From Tretioscincus oriximinensis (lineage: Eukaryota > Chordata > Lepidosauria > Squamata > Gymnophthalmidae), in the NCBI GenBank assembly GCA_022410635.1, contig JAJVDF010000160.1:1437208-1501207 (forward strand): DNA of 64,000 nt, written 5' to 3'. Below the pieces are notes generated by a model that was given only the letters and a program-made list of their open reading frames with translations, did not search any database and was not told the origin of the DNA. Of the stretch, positions 31,801 to 46,800 are shown piece by piece. Within the stretch, counting starts at the first letter, position 1, and each line of letters opens with the position of its first letter. The translations under genes were made by a program, and so were the position numbers.

Positions 31801-34800
31801 TTTAAACTTGCTTATCAGGCCACTATACAGTTCATTCTTTCTNATTTTAGCATAACTCATTAATGATCCAGTTCATATGAAGACATTTGCTTATACGTTA
31901 TGTAACAGGTGACTAAAGATAAAGCCAGACAGGGTTTATATCACATGCCTATAGTAGGGCAGTGGCAATTCCACAACATGCTATAAAGGTTGGACTTTGC
32001 AGTTCCCCTACTCCCCCAATTTTCAGAAAAACCCATTCCCAAAGCAAAAATGGTTCTGTGAAGGTGAAAGAACCAGCATGCCACTTCCAGGAATTGAAGG
32101 AAAACTTATCAAATTTGCTGATGACACAAAAATAGGCGGTGTTGCTAATACTAAACAAGATAGAGATAGGATTCAAAAAGATCTAGACAAACTTGAGCAA
32201 TGGGCTGAAACTAACAGAATGGTATTTAACAGAGAGAAATGCAAGAGCCTACATCTGGGCAAAAATAATGAAAACAGCACATATAGAATGGGAGGAATAT
32301 GTCTGAACAGCAGCACAGGTGAGAAGGACCTGGGTATTTTGGTAGATCACAGATTAAACATGAGTCAACAGTGTGAAGCAGCTGCAAAAAAGGCAAACAC
32401 AATCCTGGGATGTATCAAGAGGGGCATAGAATCTCGCTCACGTGAAGTAATTATTCCTCTCTACAGTACTTTGGTACGACCACACTTGGAATACTGTGTT
32501 CAGTTCTGGGGGCCCCAATTTAAAAAAGGACATTGATAAACTAGAGCAAGTACAAAAGAGAGTTACAAGGATGGTGAGTGGTCTGGAAACCATGTCCTAT
32601 GAGGAACGGTTAAAGGATCTAGGGATGTTTAGTCTGCAAAAGAGAAGACTGAGAGGAGACTTGATAGCTGTCTACAAATATCTGAAGGGCTGTCACAGAG
32701 CAGAGGGATCAACATTGTTCTCATTAGCACATGGAAGGACTAGAAACAATGGAATGAAACTGCAAGGGAGTAGATTTAGATTAGATATCAGAAAAAACTT
32801 TCTAACAGTCAGGGTGATAAACCAGTGGAACAGTTTGCCACAGGGGGTGGTGNGTTCGCCTTCCCNGGAAGTTTTCAAACAGAGACTGGACAGTCTTCTG
32901 TCTGGGATGGTTTAATGAATCCTGCATCGAGCAGGGGGTTGGACCCGATGACCCTGGAGGTCCCTTCCAACTCTATGATTCTATGATTCTATGATTCAGG
33001 TANTTTATGCTGGTGATGGCACTTTCCCCATGCTGCTACTAAGATGTGGGCCTTACACAATCCTTTTGGAGAACTTATCGAACAATCATGCTTAACGTGG
33101 CTGAACTTTAATCANGAAACATACGCCACTTACCCACACCAGTATCCAAAAGCTGAGATGTGGGATAAAGTTCAGGCATTTCAGTATCCAAAGGACCAGC
33201 CTCAGAACACTGAGGGAAAGAAGAAGTGAATTAATAGGCCCTTTGCAAAGTTGATTAGATACATCATCCATCTCAATTAAGTGCTCGTAAACATTCAAAA
33301 TATTTATATTCCTCTCTCCCATCTCATCATCCACAACAATACAGTATATGCCATATGCAGTATATATACTCTTTAAAGGAAGGTATTCCATACTGATGCT
33401 GTCTCTACTCCAATCAGGGCAGTGAAAAGAAAATGCTGATCCCTCCTGGGAGGATAAAAATGCTTGCAAAAGAAACCAATAGTANTTTCTTCCCAAGCAA
33501 TCCAAGGCAGAGTAAACACAATCTTTCTGCTGGCCAGGCATCATGATGGGTGGAGAATTTAGTTCTAAATCATGCTCTTTGAGGCAGTGTGTAATATTTC
33601 CTTATGTTTAAACCTAGGCAAAGAAAATATTACCATTAACTGGATAAACTCTGTCTCAGGCTATTTGCTGACCTTTATATAGTTCAGAGGTTTGCTCACA
33701 TGAGACTATTTATAGAACTTAATTCTATTAGGTACAACTATAAGCTTGTTTATATTCTTGTGCACTATCAAAAACCTTTCTATTTGGTCGAGAATTGTAT
33801 TTAGAGTGTAGCTGACATTCATGTTCATCGCTCACAGTACTTAAAATAAGAAATAAGTAATATTATGATCCGAAACCAATTTTATTTGTATAGAATCGTG
33901 GTACGGAATTCCCTCTCAAAAGCAGCATCAAATTAAGTTCAATGATCTCAACTGTAAATAACTATGTTTGGCTTTGATAAAAATGATGGAAAACCTAAGA
34001 ACTCTTCAATGACTGGACGAACTTTTACACCATGGCAGATGTTTATCACATTGGTCTGGGCCCCTGTAACGTGATCTATCTTCTCCTCATAGAATAAGGC
34101 AGCAACACACACACAAAAGCATCCCTAGCTGTTCTTAAACCAGCTGCTTTTTTGTTGCTTCCATCCTCCTGATAGAATGGTATCATTCAAATACTCAAGG
34201 CATTTGAGTTTCCCCGGCACAAATCTCTTCAAAGCAACCTTCTGCAGAAGACTCACTCCCTGACCTAGCTAGTCCCTCAAAATCTTATTTATCTGGGCTC
34301 TGACTTTCTGTCTCCAAGGTTTCAAACAATGATTGGCATGCCTGCTGTAGCTGCCAGTGGTGTCAAATATCACCTAAAGAGGTGAGGGTTTTGATCGACA
34401 GTGCGTCCCTCTCCAGGGCTGAGTGAATGGAAATACAGGAAGCAGTTTATCCTGACTTCCAAAATAAATGTCTGGCTATTAGCTGTGTTTTCTGGCCCCA
34501 CCCCATACTCTGATCCAAACTGTTAAAATGTAAGTTCCCTTGTAACTTTTGGGGAGGTTAATACCATTTAGCAACAAGCATTTAGTTAACGAATCTCACT
34601 ACAATGGTGATAGATGCCTAGGACCACCTCCAAATCACTACCAATTTGTTAGTGTTAGTGTACACATGCTCTTAATCACAGTACTTAAATTCTTCTAATT
34701 AAAAGGAACAAGGGTTGCAATTGTATTGGGAAGTGACAATTTCAGTCAATACAAAAAGATCAATAATATTAGATGCCTTTAAAGATTATTTCTGCAGAGT

Positions 34801-37800
34801 TTTAGATTGCTTAATATATCTAAACTCTAAATTACATTGGATGGGGTTCTTCAGTTGCTTGTGGATAAAATAAATGAACATTTTTTAAAAGAAAGCCCAT
34901 TTTTAAATTTAAGAATGTGGCAACATTCTGAAAATAAGGCAAGAACCTACCTTCTTCACAGAATCCCAATCTCTCTTTGGTATAAATGTAGTATCCAAAT
35001 CATTGGATTCCAAGAGCTTTTTAGTTGGTTTCCTCTGCCGCTTGGTCTCAAAACTCCCTGTAATCAAGATACAAATGAGCCATTTTTCCTCAACAGANAC
35101 AAAATAGTATTTTTTTTAAAAGAGAAGATATGCTATGGAGGTTAAGACTATCAGTGGCTAATAGACTTCATACATATGTATTTTCTTTTATTTTGGGAAG
35201 CAGCTGATTCTAAAGAGAAAGTTGCCATACTCTCATCTTACTTGTTCTTTCCTTTGATCTTCCTGTCTCTATGACCTTGCTATTCTGAGACCAGGATGCT
35301 AGTCAGATGGTCCGTTGGTTCAGTGAAGCAGAGAATAATTAATAAGACTGGGAAATGTATCATGATATTTTTTACTTACTTTGTTCCCTACAACAAATGT
35401 AGGCCTAGATGTATTCCTGTGGGGGGTTACAATTTGAGCAGTGTAAGCAGCTCATGCTATCTCACATTTGTTTTCCGTAACATCTTTGATTTCGTCCTAC
35501 CTTGGGGCTTCTATTAAAGTGAGAGTCAAATATACTGCTCAAAACAATTAATGGAACACTTTAACACAACAGAGTATGTTCAAGTGTTCCCTTAATTGTT
35601 TTGAGCAGTATATTTGAGACAGAATTAAATTTTTCTTGGTTGTTCCACCATTTCATGAGGCTCCATACAACAGTTGCAAAGCCAAGCTTNAATTCAGATA
35701 GGCCATCCTCCCAGTAAACCCCAAGGAAAGCTACTAGTAGTGTGGATGTACACACTCATCCACCCAACTACCTAGTGCTCTGGAAAAGAATTCCTTTTGC
35801 TCAGTTCCAACAGCGTGAGGCAAAGTTTCCTTTTCATTGCTCCCTGTGGCATGAAAAAGATGGAAGGAAATGTATTTAGTCAGGATTATCCTGGTTTTTG
35901 GGGGTTCTTGGTTAACCTGAGAAAAGACAAGAAACTCCTAGTTTCCAGGCCTTTCAGGGTTGTGCATAAAGCACACTATTTCCAAGGGATGACGTCTACA
36001 TTTTTTTACTCCCTAAATTTATTTTATAATTTGTTAAAAATTTAGCAAAATGAGCAATCATATACTGAACTGAAAAGAAATGTTTAAAGGAACCCATCTC
36101 AAATCCATTAGCAGCTTTCATNAAATTTATTTTCTTATTCCCAGTATATCAATTTCTCTCTTTTTTTTTTTTTTAAAAAAGCAACTTAGTTTTACTAATT
36201 TATACATCCAGTGAATAAACATTTAACTTGAAACAATTCAATTTCATATTATTCTGATGAACTTCAATTTAAAAAACCCTTTACATAAAGTGGTTCTGAA
36301 AGAAGAATATAGTGCCCTCACTTCATATCACNCACCAATTAATATAAAGCTTGGCAGCTATCTATTCTAGCAACCCCANCATAAACTCAAGAATATCCGG
36401 GCAGCAGATAATGAAAAGAATTTGTGGTAATTTAAATAGGAATGACCCAGATTATACCAACTATGTTAAAGGACATGAGTCAACAGTGTGAAGCAGCTGC
36501 AAAAAAGGCAAACACAATCTTGTGGTGTATTAAAAGGAGCATTGAATCTCGATCACATGAAATAATTATTCCTCTCTACAGTACTTTGGTCAGACCACAC
36601 TTAGAATACTGTGTTCAGTTCTGGGGGGGGGGGGCAATTTAAAAAGGACATTGATAAACTAGAGCAAGTTCAAAAGAGAGTTAAAAGGATGGTGAGTGGT
36701 CTGGAAACCATGTCCTATGAGGAACAGTTAAAGGATTGAGGAATGTTTAGTCTGAAAAAGAGAAGACTTGAGAGGAGACCTGATAATTGCCTACAAATAT
36801 CTGGGCTCACAGAGCAGAGGGATCAGCATTGTTCTCATTGGCACATGGAAGGACTATACAGGATGAAACTGCAAGGGAGTAGATTTAGATTAGCTATCAG
36901 AAAAAAAATTCTAACAGTAAGGGTGNTAAACNGGTGGAACAGTTTGCCACAGGAGGTGGTAAGTTCGGCTTCGTTGGAAGTCTTCAAACAAAGCCTGGGC
37001 AATCATCTGTCTAGGATGGTTTAATGAATCCTGCATTGAACAGGGCTTTAGACCCGATGACCCTGGAGGTCTCTTCCAACTCTATGACTCTTTGGGGAAC
37101 TTCAAAAAAAGAGTCAGACACAGAAATAAGAAAATATGTAAAATATGTAATACACTGGTATGATAGAGTCCTATATAATAAAACTTGTGCACAATATTTC
37201 TAAAAGACATGCACATTTTCTAATATTTGTGTCAGTCATTAATANCTCACCTAATTTTGTTGGTGGTTCATCTCCCTGTGAAGCAGCACTTTCCGGTACA
37301 TTTGGTGAGGATAATGTTAAAACTGGCATTTCCGACCTTGGTTCCATGGAGTGAGCATCAGGCTCGTCTGTTAGAGAACACTCGGCTTCAAGAACTGGGG
37401 GACTCTCCTTATATGAGGAATCAGAGGAAGCTGAATCCAAAGGCTTATTTTCCTCATGTTTACTGGGTTGATGCTGGTCAATACTGTCATCTTGTTTAAG
37501 GTCAAGCTTCTCTAGAGAACGTGCCTAAAAGCAGTTAAGAAGAGANAGAAAGTGTTACAGAATTCTGAAGCAAATCCACATCTGAATGAAATTTGGATAG
37601 ACATGGAAACTGCAAAGACTAAGGCACAAAATGCATCAGATTTTTTCTGTTTCAGAAGGAAAGCTAAAGGGCTCACTATTTACATGTCANAGCTTCTGCT
37701 AGCCCTTAATGGCATGTGGACAGCAGACCACTAGACTTCTTTGTGGCACAGAATAAAATCTAGTGCATTTTGAGTCTACACAGCTGCAGCTGAGAATGGC

Positions 37801-40800
37801 TTCCCTGTGCCCAAAATTCTTTCCTATCTGCATATCACAAGTATATAAAATGAAATTAAGTTGAAATGTTTTCTTACTTGTATGTAAATACCACTCAGAA
37901 AAGCCAGTGGAATGCATATCCTGATATTAGAGAACAGAAAATCTAGTGAGTGGTTCTCGTAGCATCTTAGAGACTAACAAGAAAAAAGTAGGTAGAGTGA
38001 GCATTTATTTCTTTATTTTATTTATTTAAATTTATACCCCGCCCTATACCCGAAGGTCTCTGGGCAACAATACAAAGTTACCATGAAAAACAATATAAAA
38101 ACAGTATCTAGAAGTAGGAAGAGAATAACATTTCTTCAGCCAAAGGCCAGTTGAAAGAGGTGCATCTTCAAAGATCTTCTAAAAGAATATAGTGATGATG
38201 ACAGACGCACCTCAAGGGGGAAGGCTATTCCACAGACTCGAGGCAACCACTGAGAAGGCCCTCCCCTGCGGATCTTAATGCATGGGCAGGTCTGTATTGG
38301 AGAAGGTGTTCTTTTAGATGTTTGGGGCCTAAGTTATTTAGGCCCTTATAAGTTAAGGTTAACACCTTGAATTGGGGTTGCTAGCAGATTGGCAGCCAGT
38401 GCAGCTCTTTCAAGACGGGATATCTGAAGAAGTAGTCTTGACCACAAAAACCCATGCTGCCAATCCTAAGGTACTACAGACAAGTTATCTTATTATCCAG
38501 ATATTCTACATGTAAGGGGAACTGAAGGAGTACTGGTAATGAGAATTACATTTCTGCTCCATCCATAAAAACCAGACAGGAAAGTTAAATATATTAACAC
38601 CTTATGTTCTGGAACTGCAACATTCCACCTTCTATATAAACCCACTACATGTGCAGTTGATAAATGCAGTATCAAGCTTCTATCTGGCTAATTAAACTGA
38701 ATTGACTCAGTGCTATTCAGAGATTGAAAAATACCAAGTTTGGTACTGAGGGTAGATTGCATCAAGCCTTCCTTCTGTTTTCCAACAAAACATTACAACT
38801 GGGAAGTTCCCATATATCACAAAAGTGGTAGGCTGTATCAAGACTCTAATCACTGAACAAGCTGCCAAAACACATTTGTAAATCGTTTATCTTAGTAACG
38901 TTTTCCTCACCTTCCGATGAGATTCCTGACTTCTCTTCTTTTTTTTGGGTGCAAATAATTGATCATAATCTTCTGCATATTCCAGAAGCCTTTTACTAGG
39001 CTTTCTAAGGCGTTTCTTCTCTGAAAAAAAATGCAAGATTTCAGGATTAATTTTCTTAGGGAAGCATTATGAGCTTTGTCTGCTGATCAGCTTGTTCTCT
39101 TTTCCAGAGTTCCAACACATCCACTAGTTTTAGGGGAAAACGTGCAAAAAGCATGTTGCAGCCAAACAAATTAGTGCCTGTCCCGGACTCAAAGAGATGT
39201 TTACTTTGAAGTCTAGTTCTTACTGATAAATATCAGTAAAATCCCAACAATTCCGATTTAGAACATAGGCTCTTTCTGTATAGAACATTCTTCTACGCTA
39301 GATAAGGTCCATGGGCTTTCCCTTCATAAGCTGGTGTAAAATAGGGAAAACACTTCATCTTCTCAGTTTACACATAATAGAGCAAAACTCAGGTTGCGGT
39401 GCTCAAAATGACATCATAGTCCATTTTACCTCAACATCAAAATCTACAAGTATGGACCTTGGTCATAGCAGGGACCTCAAAGGAGTTGCTTATTCTGGGC
39501 CAGAGCAGCTTGCATTGGTCCACAGTTTCAGACAAGTGCAAATAGGACTTTTAGTTTTTCTTAAATTGCTATAAATATATTTGATATTTTTAATGAATTT
39601 TATCTTTGCATTTTGATCCAAAACCGGACCTTAATTTCTTCTGCCTTTACACATGATGTTTTTTCCCCAAAGGTCTTTTTCACAAACAATCTGTGCAGCA
39701 ACCTCCATCTATATAAAATTCATATAAAAAATCATCCACATTTTCACCGTTACTTAGCTCTAAAATGCAACTGAATATCAACTGTTGCTTTCCATATCTA
39801 TAACTCATCTCATCCTCAACTTTCCTTGAAATGCCCATTTTGGTCCAAATATATGAACACAAGGCACTTGCTCGATCAGGCCATTGCCCATGTGGTCTTA
39901 GCATTTGGTCTTGCACATGCTTTTGGATATTATACTTTTTATTGTCATCTGCCCTGAGGCCTCTGGATATAGGGCAGAATATTAATGTAAGTAAATAAGC
40001 AGAAGATGAAGGAGAAGCCCTCATCCACTACTGGCCTTTAGAGGCATTCTGCCAGTCGTGTCTTGTGGTTAGAGTGTCAAATGTATATCTGCTTATCTCC
40101 TGGTTTGATTCCACACTCNGACAAGAAACCAATTGGANAATTGTCTGGATAAGCCTTGGGCAAATCACAATTCTTCGAAGCTCTCTCAATACAACCTACT
40201 TCACAAGGTGTCTGTTGTGAAGAGAAGAACAGGAGGATTTGTAAGTTTTTCTGAATCCCTCTGGATTGAGAAAAGTAGGCGATAAAAACCAACTTTTCTC
40301 CTCCTCTCCAACCCGGAGATGGTATCTAAACAGCCATTCTAATAGCCATAACTGTCTTTCATGAATTTATCTTAGAACCAGGTTAGTGGCTAGCATGATC
40401 TCCTCATGTAGATAATTCTATAGATTAGCACTTCAATGGCTGAGAAAATATTTTTCCTTATCAGTCCTATCTTTTCTGCATAACAACAAGAATGCAGATA
40501 ATAAATTTTACCCAACCTTCCCAGCAGTGCCATGGTTTAATCGACAGAATGTATCTTTAGAAACGACAGGTGCAGACAGTGGCCTTTAAGTTTTAGTACA
40601 AAGTTATAACTGAAGTCATATCTGTGTAGCATTTTGGAAACTATTCAACAAGTGAGGCTTCATCTCTGGGTGTAGATAGAAAAGCCAACAACTTTTATGG
40701 CATCTTTTAAAAAATCAACCTAATTTCAAGGTTTTTGATGCAAACAAGTCCATATATTATCTGGGCAAGTTNCAATCCTCTCATGAATACAGTACCTGAG

Positions 40801-43800
40801 ACATTTTATTGTTAACAGGCTCAAACTAAAATCAGAAAGAACACCTGCTTCTAGATATATCTGTACTGAGATAACAGCAGAGAATGTCTCCTTTATGTTC
40901 CATCACTCTTGGAGGTATGATGAGATTGCACTTTTCTCTGGGGAACACCAGACTACCAGATTAACCTCCCAACAGAGATATATTTGAATTCCAGTAAACT
41001 GGAACTGGAATTTCCAGGTAAACCAGACCTAACCAAACACCTGAAAGCAACACTCATTTGGAACATGAGCTCATTGAGGCTTCCAAAAGGGAATAATAGT
41101 CATAATGGAAGACTTCAACTATCCACACATTGATTGGGCAACTCATGAAAAATAAATAAAATTCTTAGANGTGCTAACTGATTGCTTCCTAGAGCAGGTG
41201 GTTTTAGAACCAACCAGNGGCAAGGGAATCCTGGATTTAGTCCTAAGTAACAAACAGGATCTGATACAAGATGTAATTGTAACTGATCCTATAGGTAACA
41301 GTGACCATAACCCAATAACTTTCAATTTGAACATGGATAGAAAACTGACAAGCAGTTCTAACACAGAAACCTTAAACTTTCACAAATAATTTTTCCCAGG
41401 ATGAGGGAAATGGTAAAAAGAAAATTAAAAGGTAAAGTGAGAAGAGTCCAATCCCTTCAAAAAGCATGGAAACTGTTTGAAAATATAATGCATTCCCAAG
41501 AGAAGAAAGGGTTCCACCAAGTCCAAGAGGAAACCTGTATGGCTTACCACTGTAGCAAGGAAAGTCATTAGAATGAAGAGAAACTCATTTAAAAAGTGGA
41601 AGGCTTAGGGGAACAGAAGAGAGCACAAACTGTGGCAAACCAAATGCAAGGTGTTAGTCAGGTATGTGAAGAAAAACTTTGAGGAGCTCATTGCAAACAA
41701 TATTAAAAGAAATAATAAGAACTTCTTCAAATGCATCAGAAATAGGAATCCTACCAGGAAAGCGGTCGGACATTTAGGCAGCAATGGACATAAAGAAGGA
41801 CATGGAGATTGCTGAGAGATTAAATGAATTTCCCCCCTCAGTTTTCACTCAAGAGGACAGAGTGTATATACCTGCAATGTAACTAGTCTTTTCAGGAAAG
41901 CCATCAGAGGAATTAAACTGTTTCAGAGATAACAAGGGAGGAGGCTTTTGCTAGCCTTCATATGCTGAACATTAATAAATCCTCGTGGCCAGATGGCATT
42001 CATCCAAGAATTCTGAAATAACTCAAATGTGAAATTGCTGAACTTCTAGCCAAAATATTTAATCTTTCCTTAAGATAAGGCACTGTGCCAGTAGATTGGA
42101 GGGTAGCTAATGTGACATCAATCTTCAAAAAAGGATCCCAGGGTGACCCAGAAATTATAGACCCATCAGTTTAACATTTGTTGCAGGTAAAGTGTTGGAA
42201 ACGATAATTAAGGACTAAATTCTAAACACATGGAGAAGCACACATTGCTGAATGAAACTCAGCATGGCTTCTGCAAAGATAAATCATGCCTTACAAACTT
42301 GTTAAAATTCTTTGAGAGTGTTAATAAACACAAGGAAAAAGGGGATCCAGTTGATATTGTCTATCTAGATTTTCAGAAGGCTTTTGGTAAAGTCCCTCAT
42401 CAAAGGCTCCTAAAAAAGCTCCACAATCATGGTACAAGAGGACAGACCTTGTCTTGAATTGTAAACTGGCTAAAAGATAGAAAATAGAGGTTAGTAGTAA
42501 TTGGACAATTCTCTGAGGTCTGTCTGTATAAGGATCTCTGGATACTGAGGTAAATAGTGAAGTGCATTGGGGCCTTGAGAGGAGGGAAGGAAGGAAGGAA
42601 GGAAAGAAGGAAAGAAAGAGAACATTTAAATTAATTGTATTTTTTCCTTTGCCACCAAGGATGCAATANGTTTTGACATTTCTGTCGATAAAGATCTCAT
42701 AAACACTTTGCCAGGATTGTATGACTGCAAACCAGGAAACCATGTTGCCATTCATCATTAACTCTCAAACTACAAAAGTTAATATAAGCAAAAGACAAAG
42801 AAAAACTATTAGTAATATTAAAAGAAAATTTCTGAAAATGAAGTTTAATGCTTTATAAGCTTGATGCATCAACAACTATCTTAAGAACATTTTCTTCTTT
42901 TGACACTTACATATGTATCATATGTAACAGAATCTAAAACTGTTGAGTGTATGTATGTTGAAAATAGACACATATACTGCCTAGGGACTCGATTTTAAAT
43001 CATGTTCCTCATTTGATTTAAGCAGAAGTTCTAATTAACAGGGCATGGAAAAAGGACGTGTACAAACAAACTAGACATATTTTAGCATATTAAGATGTAC
43101 AGATATATAAACAAACAGCTCACTGTTAACTTCAATTCTCCTATGGACAATCCGTTTTAAATTCCTTTTCCTTAATGATTATAACTGTAATATGTTTTTT
43201 TGGCAACTACTTCAATCTTTTCAACATTGATGTGTTTATGAAAGTCTCTCATATTTGGTGAAACGATTTTGTTCTTATTTTGAAATATGGAGTTGGTTTT
43301 TATTCTGACTCCAAGACTCTTTCATGTAGTGAGAATCATTGTGGNCAAAAAGTGATATGAAATAAGGCTGAACAGGGTTTTTTTACTACCTTCTAAAAAA
43401 TATGAAGGTAAAAAGCCAATAGTGCTATAGAACATATGTGATGGTCCTCCACCATATCCATGGACTAGGATAATGGATGTCTGCTTGATGCAAAGAACTC
43501 CTGGCGTTCAGGAATGAATGTCACCCTTTGAGGTCGCAGGAGCTCAACTGGAATAGTTGAGAGCGATTGGGAAGAAAAGAGCTGGGTGAGACAGAAGAGT
43601 CCTACTTGCAAGGTGACAACTCTTTGGTTTCTATAGGTAATGAACATCTTTTGGAAAGAATCTAATGAATGGTGTCTAGAGAGTAAACAAGGGGTTTTTT
43701 TGCATTGAGGACTTTCCTCAGGAGGCAATGGACTCATGATATATATGATTTGATCGCTAGGCATGTAGGTATCTGGGTGTACACCAGGCACACCAAATGA

Positions 43801-46800
43801 AGCGAGTACCTGGCCAGGCAAAGCAAGCACTGAGCTGGGCTGAGCCAGGTGAAGCACTGGGATGCTGGCAGCAGTGGATGGGTCAACCTGATCAGAAGGA
43901 AGAAGATGATTCAGGCAAGGTGGGGTGGATTGGACTGGGATGGGATGAATTGGATTGAGGTTGGATGGAATGAGATTGAAGGATGAGGAAGAGGAGGAGG
44001 GGAGGAACAAAGAGAGAAGGAAGGAGTAAGGAAGGGGAAAGAAAAGGGGACGAGGGTAGAGGGGAATAGGGAGGGAAGGAGGGAGGGGGACAAAGAGTAG
44101 GGAGGGAGGAGGTGAGGGGGAGAGACAGAAGAATGGGGTAGGAAGAAAGGAAGGAAAGAATGAAGGAAGGAAGGAGGAAAGGGGAGCAAAGAAACCCCTC
44201 ATCCGGGGGGTTCAGATCACATATTCCCACATTATTTATAATGTGGGCATCCCACTGGTATGTAATAGAAGACTTCAGTTACCCGTACATTGACTGTAGT
44301 AACAATGAGAGAACTGTGACCATATAGCAATAACATCCAACATCTATGCAAATGAATAGAGAAAGCAGGTTCAACAAATCACACGTTAGCAGTTCTTCAA
44401 GTCAGCAAATCATACTTCAGAAGCTCTGCATGTCAACAAATCACAACTTGGCAACAATCAAACGCAGCAAATCTCTAAACAATAGCTCTCTAATTCAGCA
44501 AATCACAAATCAGCAAATCATACAAAGAATCTGTAGAACTGATGCCCCTAACCTGTAAAAGGCCTTTCCTCACTGTATAAAGATAACAAAATGAAATTGC
44601 CAAGTCTAAGGAAATTCAAACTTAGTTCTGAATTACCAANTGGATCCTCTGAAATTCTAAGCCAACTTACTGCAACTGACTAAATCAAAGGAATAACCTG
44701 CAGTAAAAATCAATGGGTTTTAGTCAGAAGTATTCTTTCAGATATAAACGGGCCCAAGATTGAAATGTTTGGGAAGAAATGCCATTGAACTCACTGCTGA
44801 GAATGTATATTTATGGTATCACCATCCCACAATTTATCTACGACTGATTCTTTATATGAATTTTTTTTTTTTTGCAGTACTGCCCTAGTGAATTTCAGAT
44901 ACACTTTAGGCTTCATTTTTACCTATAAGCTGATTTAAATGTGTAGCAGGGAAGTTNTGAGATTTATTTTATTTTATTTATTTATACTTATACCACACCC
45001 CATACTCNAAGGTCTCAGGCAGCAACAATAAANANAGTACAAAATTTACNTTTTAAAACAGTAACAACCAGTATCTGAAGGTGGAGGGAAAAAACAGCAC
45101 GGCAAACTGTTTTTCACAATAGTTTATACAACATCAACATTCAGGCAGTTTAGATCGTTTTAGTAGGCATCTTTAATTTNAAAAAATAGTATAAAAGAGA
45201 AAAATTATTGTCAGATGCTTCAGATTACTTTTACTTCAATGGATTTTTTAAATCAATTTAACCATATGGAGAATCACAGGCTGCCNCCAGATGAGAAGAA
45301 GATAATGAATGGCCTTGTATCCCTTTTGGATAGAGTTCATGGGGCAAGCAAGAGCACTTAGCTGTCTGCATGCTTGCTTCCGCATTGCCAAAGTTGCTTC
45401 ATCCAAGTATTCTGATGGTTNGAAATATTACAATGCAAGCAGTTTCTTCAAGGCCCTTGTTTGTTAGCAAGCAGCTAGACAAATAAGTTCTGGGATAAAT
45501 CCACAATAATGATAATATGTAATTTTACCCCTACACCCTGATCCTATGCCAGGATTTCCTGCTAGAAGTGTGGCATCCCAAAGTGTAGGCCCTGTCTACA
45601 TGTGACAAGCATTCCAAAATGCCCTTCCTACAAGTTCCCCATAAAACTGACTATAGTATGTAGAAGGAGATACACATTCCACCCTGTTCTAAATATACAT
45701 GATTTACGGTATTTTTTAAATGCTTTTACTTGTTTTAATCTATATTTGGGGATTATTTACTGAAAGCAGTATATAAGTGGTAGGGCAGTGACAAAAAGCA
45801 CTAAATAAGGATGCTGGAGTCCCTTAGTTAGAATTTTTACTCTGCCATGGAAAGTCATTTGGTTTGTCCAGCTATGGATTAATTACCGCATTGCCTTGTG
45901 AGGACCTTGAGAATGGCAGAGATTAAGAGAACAAACCCTGGCAGAAAATGTAGACAATTAGATGGACCACACATAATCTCTCTAACAGCTCCTGAACTGG
46001 ACACCATGAAACCATGCAATGTAGGATGGGATACAAAAATTAATAAAATAAATGCATCAGGTTTTGTGTCACATAACTTCCACATAACAAAAGTGATTTT
46101 CTCTGAGAACTTTTTGATTATCTGTTTATTTCAGACTTGTCAAAAACTAGTTCTGGTTTTAAGAAGCCTATGAAATAGATCACGTCATGCTGCAGATGGA
46201 AGACTGCAAAATCACTCTGTCCTTGAAAATGCAGCTATCGGAAGCATGACTTTATGGCCACTTAGGGATTTCAAGTTGAAAATCTTATTTTTGCATCTGT
46301 CACCACACATGCAAAAACACCTGCTCAGTTTGTTAAAAGGAAGGCCTCAAACTCCTCAGATACTTTCCTTGAAGTATCTTCCTTTGTAGTGTCTATAAAA
46401 CAGGCAATGGAACCTCTTACATTGGAACTGGAAAAACATTTTAGTGCCTCTTTAACTGATATACTAATTTATACAACTGGGCCGATTAAGGGTAGCTGTG
46501 CTTTGTGAATTCCCTTTTGTTGGTCCCAGCATCAATCAGTTGAAAAAGAGTACTGACCTTCTTTGGGTTTCTGATACTCTGGTTCTTGAACACTATCTTG
46601 AGTTCTTCCTGATTTATGAGTAGTTCCCACCACAGGCGAAGATGTCAAATCACTCAGAGCAGTACTTCCCGAACCATCCTCGTTGTTAGAGTTCTTATAG
46701 GAGACAATATTCTTAGTAGTCATGATTTGCTTCTCTTTCGTTTTACTATCATGCATATCTTTCAACATCATTAATAAGGTGCTGAATTTATAATCGGGCT

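Larger units (their letters stand above)
39021..46557 (-). other. NSD1 7.5-kb intron filled with repeats
   Basis: Largest NSD1 intron fully inside the window. It holds a SINE, a CR1 remnant, a (GGAA)n run, a polypurine tract and repeat tails, listed separately. I searched both strands for the missing basic segment of the long exon and did not find it. Confidence 0.6.

Noticed and set aside
31997..32915. 179- and 139-codon frames as a host gene
   Set aside because: They are the frameshifted RT C terminus of a CR1 LINE with the family 3' tail.
42230..42457. 75-codon frame as a gene
   Set aside because: RT fragment of a decayed CR1 copy.
43465..44202. 245-codon minus-strand frame rich in Pro, Ser, Phe
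   Set aside because: It reads through the polypyrimidine side of a low-complexity tract; no domain, no splice context.
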